Of a stretch of 64,000 nucleotides of DNA, positions 57,817-64,000 are shown piece after piece (position 1 is the first letter of the stretch; each line of letters begins with the position of its first letter). The stretch comes from Actinomadura litoris (GTDB taxonomy: Bacteria > Actinomycetota > Actinomycetes > Streptosporangiales > Streptosporangiaceae). The notes beneath the pieces are model-generated. The model saw only the letters and a program-made list of their open reading frames with translations, was not told the DNA's origin and ran no database searches. Both the position numbers and the translations under genes were made by a program. The stretch lies in the NCBI RefSeq assembly GCF_009733595.1, contig NZ_WOFH01000016.1:1-64000 (forward strand), in the 5' to 3' direction.

Positions 57817-60474
57817 CTACCCGGACGTATCCCGGTTGCGCCGCTGGCGTGCGGCCACCGCGTTATCGTCAACACGCTGGCGGGGTTGGAGGTCCCCCGC
57901 TCCCCGAGCAACCCCGCCAGCACCACCCCCAGGGTTGGAGGCCCCCCTCTCGCTTATTCCGGCCGAAGCAACCCCGCCAGCACCACCCCCAGGGTCGGAG
58001 GCCCCCCTCTCGCTTATTCCGGCCGAAGCAACCCCGCCAGCACCACCCCCAAGGTCGCAGGCCCCCCTCTCGCCCATTCCGGCCGAAGCAACCCCGCCGG
58101 CGCTTTCCACCTGCCTGCGCAGTGCGAACAGGTCGTCGGGTGACAGCGGCATCGCGTCGATCCGGATGCCCTCCGCGTCCTCGACCGCCGAGGCGATCAC
58201 CGCCGACACCGGGATCACGCCCGCCTCGCCCGCGCCCTTCACGCCGAGCGGGTTCAGCGGCGACGGGGTCTCCAGGTGGTCGGTCTCGATCCGCGGCACC
58301 TCCGTCGCGTACGGCATGAGGAAGTCCATGAACGAGGCGTTGAGCAGTTGCCCCGACCCGTCGTAGACCATCCGCTCGTACAGCGCGCCGCCGACGCCCT
58401 GCGCGACGCCGCCGTGGATCTGGCCCTCGACCACCATCGGGTTGACGAGCCGCCCGCAGTCGTGGACGACGACGTACCGCAGGATCGCGATCTCGGCGGT
58501 GTCCGGATCGACCTCGACGACGGCGGCGTGCGCGCCCGCCGCGAACGTCGAGCGGACCGGCGAGTAGTAGTCGCGGCCCTCCAGGCCCGGCTCGTCCCCG
58601 GGCGCGACGGGCGGCTCGGTCACCGGGCGGCCGGTCGCGAACTGCGTCGCGGCGGCGGTCTCGGCGTCGAAGGCGTACCGCAGCGGGTTCGACAGCACCG
58701 CGACCGTCCGCAGCGGGAGCGACGCCGACGGGTCGCCCTTCACGTGGACGACGCCGTCGGCGATGTCCAGGTCGCCCGGGTCGGCCTCCAGCGCCTCGCC
58801 CGCGATGCGCAGCGCCTTGGCGCGCACCTTCCGGCAGGCCAGCGCGATCGCGTTGCCGCTCATCACGGCGGCGCGGGAGGCGAACGTGCCGACCGCGTAC
58901 CCGAACCGGCGGGTGTCGCCGGTGGTCACCCGGACGTCCGCGAGCGGGACGCCCAGCTCGGCGGCGGCGATCTGGGCGAACACGGTCTCGTGGCTCTGGC
59001 CCTGCGAGGTCAGCCCGGTCGAGACGTGCACGCGCCCGGCGGTGTCGATCTCCACGTGGCCGCCCTCGTAGGGGCCGACGCCCGTGCCCTCGACGTAGAT
59101 CCCGATGCCGACGCCGACGCGGCGGCCCCGGGACGCGGCGGCGGCGCGGTCGGCCTCGAAGCCGTCCCAGCCGACCAGCTCGCGGGCCCGGCGCAGCAGC
59201 TCGGGGTAGTCGCCCGAGTCGTAGACGAGCGGACGCCCGTCCTGGAACGTCAGGCCCTGGTCGTAGGGGAACTCGTCCGGCTGGATCAGGTTGGCGGCGC
59301 GGACGTCGGCGCGGTCGAGGCCGAGGTGGCGGGCGATGCGGTCCATCGTCCGCTCCATGCAGAACACGCCCTGCGGGCGGCCCGCGCCCCGGTACGGGGT
59401 GACCATCACGGTGTTGGTGTAGAGGCTCGTCACCTCCGCCCGGTACGCGCCGATCCGGTAGGGGCCGAGGAGCTGGGTGGAGGTGACGATCGGGACGATG
59501 ATCCCGTACGGGGTGTAGGCGCCGTGGTCGTGCCGGATGCGCACGTCCAGGCCGAGGACGCGGCCCTCGCCGTCGAACCCGACCCGCACGTCCTGCACCT
59601 GGCCGCGCTCGTGCGCCGCGGAGACGAAGTGCTCGCGGCGGTCCTCGGCCCACTTGACCTCGCGGCCGAGCAGCCGCGCCGCCCACGGCACCAGCACCTC
59701 CTCCGGCCACGGGTGCACGATCTTGACGCCGAAGCCGCCGCCGACGTCCGGCGCGATCACCTCGACCTTGCCGTTCGGCAGCCCGAGCCGCGCCGCGATC
59801 GCGGCGCGGACGCCCGTGGACGCCTGCGTGGAGGTGTACACGCGCAGCGACCCGTCGTCGGCGTCCCAGCGCGCGTAGACGCCGCGCCCCTCCAGCGGCG
59901 TGGACGCGCTGCGCTCGATCGACAGCCGGAACTCCAGCCGGTGCGGCGCCGCGTCCACGGCCGCCGCGGCGTCGCCGGTCTCCTGCACCAGGACGGCGCC
60001 GACGTTGCCCGGCACGTCGTCGTGCACGAGGTGCTCGGCCCTGGTGGCCGCCTCGATCCCGACGACGGCGGGCAGCGTCTCGTACTCGACGCGGACGCGC
60101 TCGGCGGCGTCCTCGGCGAGGTAGCGGTCGCGGGCGACGACCATCGCGACGGGTTCGCCGACGTGCCGGACGATACCGCGCGCCAGCGGGTACGCGGTGC
60201 GGCCGTGGGTGAGCGCCGGGTGCGGGATGAGCAGCGGCAGCGGCTCGCCGACCCCGCCGGGCAGGTCCTCGGAGGTGTAGACGGCGACCAGGCCGTCGAC
60301 GTCCAGCGCGTCCATGACGTCGATGTCGAGGACGCGGGCGTGCGCGTGCGGCGACCGGACGAACGCGGCGGCGAGCGCGTCCCGCCCGAGGTCGTCGAGG
60401 AAGCGGCCCCGGCCGGTGAGGAGCCGGGCGTCCTCGCGGCGCCGAACGGGCTCGCCGAACACGCGCGTCCCCAT
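57817..60474 (-). CDS. Molybdenum hydroxylase large subunit (xanthine dehydrogenase family)
   Basis: 885-aa molybdopterin-cytosine-dinucleotide subunit. Mo-binding VGGGFGVK (244-251), active-site loop PYRGAGR (360-366) and catalytic Glu750 in GVKGAGEAG are present. PYRGAGR is the form II pattern; true CO dehydrogenase has a Cys-containing AYRCSFR, so this is not a CO dehydrogenase. The family fold ends near SPDDLFALRRQ (788). The last 97 residues come from 20-residue tandem repeats (GGVASAGISERGAS type) plus unrelated sequence, a clear extension. It follows the iron-sulfur subunit with no gap. Confidence 0.88.
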   Translation of the reverse strand: MGTRVFGEPVRRREDARLLTGRGRFLDDLGRDALAAAFVRSPHAHARVLDIDVMDALDVDGLVAVYTSEDLPGGVGEPLPLLIPHPALTHGRTAYPLARGIVRHVGEPVAMVVARDRYLAEDAAERVRVEYETLPAVVGIEAATRAEHLVHDDVPGNVGAVLVQETGDAAAAVDAAPHRLEFRLSIERSASTPLEGRGVYARWDADDGSLRVYTSTQASTGVRAAIAARLGLPNGKVEVIAPDVGGGFGVKIVHPWPEEVLVPWAARLLGREVKWAEDRREHFVSAAHERGQVQDVRVGFDGEGRVLGLDVRIRHDHGAYTPYGIIVPIVTSTQLLGPYRIGAYRAEVTSLYTNTVMVTPYRGAGRPQGVFCMERTMDRIARHLGLDRADVRAANLIQPDEFPYDQGLTFQDGRPLVYDSGDYPELLRRARELVGWDGFEADRAAAASRGRRVGVGIGIYVEGTGVGPYEGGHVEIDTAGRVHVSTGLTSQGQSHETVFAQIAAAELGVPLADVRVTTGDTRRFGYAVGTFASRAAVMSGNAIALACRKVRAKALRIAGEALEADPGDLDIADGVVHVKGDPSASLPLRTVAVLSNPLRYAFDAETAAATQFATGRPVTEPPVAPGDEPGLEGRDYYSPVRSTFAAGAHAAVVEVDPDTAEIAILRYVVVHDCGRLVNPMVVEGQIHGGVAQGVGGALYERMVYDGSGQLLNASFMDFLMPYATEVPRIETDHLETPSPLNPLGVKGAGEAGVIPVSAVIASAVEDAEGIRIDAMPLSPDDLFALRRQVESAGGVASAGMGERGACDLGGGAGGVASAGISERGASDPGGGAGGVASAGISERGASNPGGGAGGVARGAGDLQPRQRVDDNAVAARQRRNRDTSG
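57876..58101. repeat. 60-bp tandem repeat with a 13-bp inverted end
   Basis: Three full 60-bp units (57907-57966, 57967-58026, 58027-58086) and a 15-bp partial copy (58087-58101) lie head to tail with only a few mismatches. Just before them GCTGGCGGGGTTG (57876-57888) is the exact reverse complement of the start of unit 1 (57909-57921), so a 13-bp stem with a 20-nt loop can form. The unit length is a multiple of three and is translated in frame on the minus strand. Confidence 0.9.
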
Positions 60475-60987
60475 CTAGGCGGTCCCTTCGTCGGTGGCGG
60501 CCCCGTCGGCGGCGGCCAGTTCGGCGGCGCGCCGCACCGACTTCACGATGTTCTGGTACCCGGTGCAGCGGCACAGGTTCCCCGAGATGCCTTCGAGCAC
60601 CTGGTCCTCGGTGGGGCGCGGCGTCTCCCGCAGCAGCGCGGTGACCGTGCACAGGAACCCGGGCGTGCAGAACCCGCACTGGAGGCCGTGGCACTCGCGG
60701 AAGGCGCGCTGCACGGGCGAGGGCGTCCCGTCCGGCGCGGCGAGGCCCTCGACGGTGGTGACCTCGTGCCCGGCGGCGGTGACGGCGAACAGCAGGCACG
60801 AGCGCACGGGATCGCCGTCCAGCAGGACGGTGCAGCACCCGCACACGCCGTGCTCGCAGCCGACGTGCGTGCCGGTCAGCCCGAGGTCGTGGCGGAGCAG
60901 GTCCGACAGCAGCCGCCGGGCGGGCGCGCGGGCGGTGCGGTGGACGCCGTTGACGGTCAGCGCGATGTCGTGCGGCTCCTCTAGCAT
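60475..60987 (-). CDS. Molybdenum hydroxylase 2Fe-2S small subunit
   Basis: 170 aa with two 2Fe-2S clusters. The plant-ferredoxin-type ligands are C44, C49, C52 and C64 (CEHGVCGCC…RSC). The second cluster uses C104, C107, C139 and C141 (CGFC…GNLCRC). The spacing is that of CoxS/XdhC-like subunits. The ATG overlaps the end of the FAD subunit gene by 7 bp. It passes electrons from the Mo site to FAD. Confidence 0.94.
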   Translation of the reverse strand: MLEEPHDIALTVNGVHRTARAPARRLLSDLLRHDLGLTGTHVGCEHGVCGCCTVLLDGDPVRSCLLFAVTAAGHEVTTVEGLAAPDGTPSPVQRAFRECHGLQCGFCTPGFLCTVTALLRETPRPTEDQVLEGISGNLCRCTGYQNIVKSVRRAAELAAADGAATDEGTA

Positions 60988-61856
60988 CCCTCCGCCTTCC
61001 GCAGGTCACGTAGGGCTCCGGCGGCCGCCGCGCGCAGCACGCGCGCGGTGAGCACGCCGGTCAGGTGCCGCCGGTAGTCGGCGCTCGCGTGGATGTCGGC
61101 CTCCGGCTCGACGCGCTCCAGGACGTGCGCGGACGCCGCCGCCCAGTCCCCCGCGGGCCCGGCGGCCCCGGTCAGGTCGAGGACGAGCGGGGTCGCGGCG
61201 ACGCCGAGGTAGGCGGCGCGAGCCGAGGTGACCCGCAGGTCGCGGTCGAGCGCGACGGTGGCGGCGGCGCCCGCGAGCGCGTAGTCGCCGTGGCGGCGGG
61301 ACGTCTCGGCGAACGCGGCGCCGGTGCGCGGCGGCAGCGCCGGGAAGAACGCCGACACGGCGAGGTCGCCCGGCTCCAGCGCGGGCTCCAGCGGGCCGCG
61401 GAAGAACGCGTCCGCGCGGACGGTGCGGCGCCCCGCCGCCGAGGCCACCTCGACGGTGCCGCCGACCAGCGCCAGCACGGCGGGCAGCTCGGCGGCGGGG
61501 TCGGCGTGGGCGAGGCTCCCGACGACCGTCCCCCGGTTGCGGATGACGGGGTGGGCGACGTGCCGGAGCGCGAGGCGCAGCAGCGGCTGGACGGCGCCGG
61601 CCTCCGCCGAGCGCTCGACCCGGGCGTGCCGGGCGAGCGCGCCCACGCGGACGCCGTCGTCCCGGACGCGCAGGACGTCGAGCCCGGCGACGCGGTTGAT
61701 GTCGACCAGCGCGGACGGCGCGGCCAGCCGCATGTTGAGCAGCGGGACGAGGCTCTGCCCCCCGGCGAGCACCTTCGCCGACGGGTCGGCGGCGAGGACG
61801 TCCAGCGCCTCCTCCAGCGTGCGGGGCGCGTGGTAGCGGAACGGCGGCGGTTTCAC
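60981..61856 (-). CDS. Molybdenum hydroxylase FAD subunit
   Basis: 291 aa, GTG 61856, 11 bp after the permease stop. FAD-binding motifs AGGQSLVPLLNMRL (about 33-46) and GTVVGSLAHADPAAELP (about 109-125) match CoxM-type subunits; the C-terminal CoxM domain follows (YRRHLTGVLTARVLRAA). The subunit order in the operon is FAD, iron-sulfur, Mo. Confidence 0.92.
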   Translation of the reverse strand: MKPPPFRYHAPRTLEEALDVLAADPSAKVLAGGQSLVPLLNMRLAAPSALVDINRVAGLDVLRVRDDGVRVGALARHARVERSAEAGAVQPLLRLALRHVAHPVIRNRGTVVGSLAHADPAAELPAVLALVGGTVEVASAAGRRTVRADAFFRGPLEPALEPGDLAVSAFFPALPPRTGAAFAETSRRHGDYALAGAAATVALDRDLRVTSARAAYLGVAATPLVLDLTGAAGPAGDWAAASAHVLERVEPEADIHASADYRRHLTGVLTARVLRAAAAGALRDLRKAEGC

Positions 61857-61867
61857 CGGCGGCCCCC

Positions 61868-63319
61868 TCAGCCCGCGCCCGACGTCGGCGGGCGGACCGG
61901 CCCGCCGATCTCGCGTTCGTCGGGCGCGATGACGCCGCCGCCCCGCCCCTCCGGGCGGCGCGCCACCGCGTTCAGCAGGTGGTACCCGACCAGCACCGCG
62001 ACCGTGCCGAGCGCGATGCCCTGGAGCGGGAAGTCGTCCGTGATGTCGAGCCGCACGTCCCCGATCGCGAGGATCACCGCCGCCGCGACCGGGACGAGGT
62101 TGACCGGGTCGCCGAAGTCCACCCGGTTCTCGATCCAGATCTTCGCGCCGAGCAGCCCGATCATCCCGTACAGCACGACGGTGATGCCGCCGAGCACGCC
62201 GCCCGGCGTCGCCGCGACCAGCGCGCCGAACTTCGGGCACAGCCCGAACGCGATCGCGACGACCGCCGCGACGTAGTACGCGGCGGTCGAGTAGATGCGG
62301 GTCGCGGCCATCACGCCGATGTTCTCGGCGTAGGTGGTGGTCGGGGAGCCGCCGAGGCCGGTGGCGAGCGCGGTCGCGGCGCCGTCGGCGGTGAGCGCGC
62401 GGCCGAGGACGGGGTCGAGGTTCTCGCCGGTCATCGCCGACACGGCCTTGACGTGCCCGGTGTTCTCGGCGATCAGCGCGATGACCGGCGGCAGCGCCAG
62501 CAGGATCGCGGAGGTCTTGAAGTCGGGGGCGTGCAGGTCGGGGAACCCGAACCAGTCCGCGGCGTCCACCCCGGAGAAGCTCAGCCGGTCGTGCGGGAAC
62601 GCCGTCGCGACGCAGTAGGGCCCCTCGCCGCGGCACGCCTTACCGGAGGCGTCCAGCAGGTTCTGCCCGGGCAGCACGGAGGTGATCTTGCCGGCCGTCG
62701 CGTCGAGGAGCCACGACAGCGCGAACCCGAACACCAGCGCCAGCAGGATGGAGATCCGCCCCCAGAACCCGCGCAGCAGCACCGTGCACAGGACGGCGAA
62801 GCCCAGCGTCCCCAGCGCGACCCACTGGTCCTGCGGCCAGTAGACGGTGGCGACGACCGGCGCCAGGTTGAACCCGATCAGCATGACGACCGCGCCGGTC
62901 ACCACGGGCGGGAACAGCCGGTGCACGACCTCGCCGCCGAGGACGTGCACGGTCAGCCCGACGGCGGCGAGCGCGAGGCCGGCGACGAGGATCGCGCCGG
63001 TCACGGTCGCGCTGTCGCCGCCCGCCGCGCGGATCGCCGCGACCGCGCCGACGAACGAGGCGCTGGTGCCGAGGTAGCTCGGCACCCGCCCGCCGACGAC
63101 CAGCAGGAACAGGATCGTCGCGACCCCGGACATCATGATCGACAGGTTGGGGTCCAGGCCCATCACGACGGGGAACACGAACGTCGCGCCGAACATCGCC
63201 ACGACGTGCTGCGCGCCGATCCCGGCGGTGCGGGGCCAGGTCAGCCGCTCGCCGGGACCGACGACCTCGCCCGGCGGCGGCGTCCGCCCGTCGCCGTGCA
63301 GCTTCCAGCCGATCGACAT
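61868..63319 (-). CDS. NCS2 nucleobase permease, uracil type
   Basis: 483-aa proton symporter with about 14 membrane helices (7+7 inverted repeat). The substrate-site motifs ALIAENTGHVKAV and PTTTYAENIGVMAATRIYS match the uracil permeases UraA/RutG; purine members lack the TTYAENIGV form. VPSYLGTSASFVG is the first-repeat beta-strand region. It is the first gene of the molybdenum hydroxylase operon, so uptake and oxidation probably share a substrate. The tail is Arg/Gly-rich. Confidence 0.88.
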   Translation of the reverse strand: MSIGWKLHGDGRTPPPGEVVGPGERLTWPRTAGIGAQHVVAMFGATFVFPVVMGLDPNLSIMMSGVATILFLLVVGGRVPSYLGTSASFVGAVAAIRAAGGDSATVTGAILVAGLALAAVGLTVHVLGGEVVHRLFPPVVTGAVVMLIGFNLAPVVATVYWPQDQWVALGTLGFAVLCTVLLRGFWGRISILLALVFGFALSWLLDATAGKITSVLPGQNLLDASGKACRGEGPYCVATAFPHDRLSFSGVDAADWFGFPDLHAPDFKTSAILLALPPVIALIAENTGHVKAVSAMTGENLDPVLGRALTADGAATALATGLGGSPTTTYAENIGVMAATRIYSTAAYYVAAVVAIAFGLCPKFGALVAATPGGVLGGITVVLYGMIGLLGAKIWIENRVDFGDPVNLVPVAAAVILAIGDVRLDITDDFPLQGIALGTVAVLVGYHLLNAVARRPEGRGGGVIAPDEREIGGPVRPPTSGAG

Positions 63320-63360
63320 GCGGCCCTCCCCGGCTCGTCGCCCCGCGTTCCTGCGGGCAA

Positions 63361-63372
63361 GGTAGATCTACC
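63361..63372. promoter_or_regulatory. 12-bp palindrome before the permease operon
   Basis: GGTAGATCTACC is perfectly symmetric and lies 42 bp upstream of the permease start, in an otherwise GC-rich stretch. A candidate operator for PucR or another regulator of the permease-hydroxylase operon. Confidence 0.55.
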
Positions 63373-63436
63373 CAGGTGAGCGGGCACCGGCGACATCTGC
63401 CAAAGCCCGCGGACCGGTTTCGGAGGACCGGTGGCC

Positions 63437-63458
63437 GGGGCCGCCTTCCGTCGGCCCC
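63437..63458 (-). terminator. Hairpin after the PucR gene
   Basis: GGGGCCG (63437-63443) pairs with CGGCCCC (63452-63458) with an 8-nt loop, about 70 bp after the pucR stop. It could end the pucR transcript before the permease operon. Confidence 0.5.
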
Positions 63459-63526
63459 GGGCCGGTGAGGGCATGCCGAGGACGGCGCGTGTCGGTGGGA
63501 TCCCGCCGCGCCGCGCGCCGCTACGC

Positions 63527-64000
63527 TCAGATGCCACGCATGCGCAGCACGTGCAGGGCGAGGGTGAGGTTGAGCCGCAGATGCGCGTCCTCGGTGAAGG
63601 CCCCGAGCATCCGCTCCAGTTTCCCGATGCGATATCGCAGCGTGTTGTAGTGGAAGTGCAGGCGGCGCGCCGTCTCGGCGACGTTCAGGTTGGTCTCCAG
63701 CAGCACCTGGAGGGTGCGCCGCAGGTCCACCAGTTCGGGCTCGTCGTCGGCGGCGAGGTCGCCCAGCGTCTCGCGGACGAACGCGTGCAGCTCCTCCGGG
63801 TCCGACACCAGGCTCAGCAGCCGGTAGACGCCGAGCTGGTCGAAGTGCGCGCGGGCGCCCGCGCCGTGCAGCTGGCGCCCGACCCGCACCGCCTTGACGG
63901 CCTGCTCGTAGGCCTCGGGCAGCTCCGCCGGGGACGTCACCGTCCGGCTGATGCCGGTCGAGAACGTCCGCCGCACCGGCAGGTGCTCGGCGAACACCGA
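63527..64000 (-). CDS. PucR-family transcriptional regulator, partial
   Basis: Only the C-terminal 157 residues are in the window; the gene continues past base 64000. The C-terminal PucR helix-turn-helix is complete (LETNLNVAETARRLHFHYNTLRYRIGKLERMLG in parts), preceded by a GGDEF-like/CdaR region (YRLLSLVSDPEELHAFV). PucR-type activators respond to purine or pyrimidine breakdown products in several bacteria. Its place just upstream of the nucleobase permease operon fits such control. Confidence 0.85.
   Translation of the reverse strand, partial: SVFAEHLPVRRTFSTGISRTVTSPAELPEAYEQAVKAVRVGRQLHGAGARAHFDQLGVYRLLSLVSDPEELHAFVRETLGDLAADDEPELVDLRRTLQVLLETNLNVAETARRLHFHYNTLRYRIGKLERMLGAFTEDAHLRLNLTLALHVLRMRGI

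Noticed and set aside
57907..58101. Possible CRISPR array
   Set aside because: The 60-bp units are directly joined without distinct spacers and are translated in frame; no cas genes are nearby.
57817..61856. Carbon monoxide dehydrogenase (coxMSL)
   Set aside because: The active-site loop is PYRGAGR, not the Cys-containing AYRCSFR of form I CO dehydrogenase, and a nucleobase permease is in the operon.

Overview
The window is very GC-rich, uses many GTG starts, and is packed with genes that mostly lie on the minus strand. The gene set is DivIVA/Wag31, SepF and YggT beside a division and cell-wall (dcw) cluster, a MurE with the meso-DAP motif, an F420-type luciferase-like oxidoreductase, and DUF3040 and DUF1707 proteins. 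It points to a filamentous high-GC actinomycete, probably near Actinomadura/Thermomonosporaceae. The genus is an inference, not something the sequence proves.

Layout. (1) 1-2.5 kb: a DUF1707 protein, a block of nested hairpin repeats, and a membrane protein with two Cys motifs. (2) 2.6-22.4 kb: a nearly complete dcw cluster on the minus strand, in transcription order mraZ-rsmH-ftsL-ftsI-murE-murF-mraY-murD-ftsW-murG-murC-ftsQ-ftsZ-pgeF-sepF-yggT-divIVA. Most of the mur/fts genes overlap by 4 bp. A textbook MraZ operator (four GTGGGG-type boxes every 10 bp) precedes mraZ. yggS, usually found between pgeF and sepF, is missing. (3) 22.9-27.8 kb: a divergent moxR-DUF58-transglutaminase operon. 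(4) 27.9-30.6 kb: DUF3040, DinB and a methyltransferase. (5) 30.7-38.6 kb: the conserved aroC-aroK-aroB-aroQ and pepQ-efp-nusB blocks, split by a TetR / enoyl-CoA hydratase / LLM-oxidoreductase module. (6) 38.6-43 kb: two decayed genes, a prepilin peptidase, an SseB-like protein, a barbiturase/cyanuric acid hydrolase family enzyme and an aminotransferase. (7) 43-48.2 kb: an ABC exporter plus two-component system, and a MatB-like malonyl-CoA synthetase. (8) 48.3-57.8 kb: a P-loop kinase, hydantoinase A/B, a secreted I36-type protein, FKBP, an ABC transporter, a CoxG-like protein and a NodB deacetylase. (9) 57.8-64 kb: an operon of a uracil-type NCS2 permease and a three-subunit molybdenum hydroxylase, next to a PucR regulator cut by the window edge.

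Most interesting inference: the parts of an oxidative pyrimidine route are all within about 23 kb. They are a uracil-type permease, a molybdenum hydroxylase (uracil to barbiturate), a CoxG-like helper, a barbiturase (barbiturate to ureidomalonate) and MatB (malonate to malonyl-CoA). A hydantoinase AB pair and PucR are also present. The genes are not one operon and no ureidomalonase was recognised, so this is a hypothesis. Other notable features are a 60-bp tandem repeat that adds about 97 residues to the molybdenum hydroxylase large subunit, a 14-bp tandem array directly before murG, and two neighbouring genes that each kept their ends but lost their middles.
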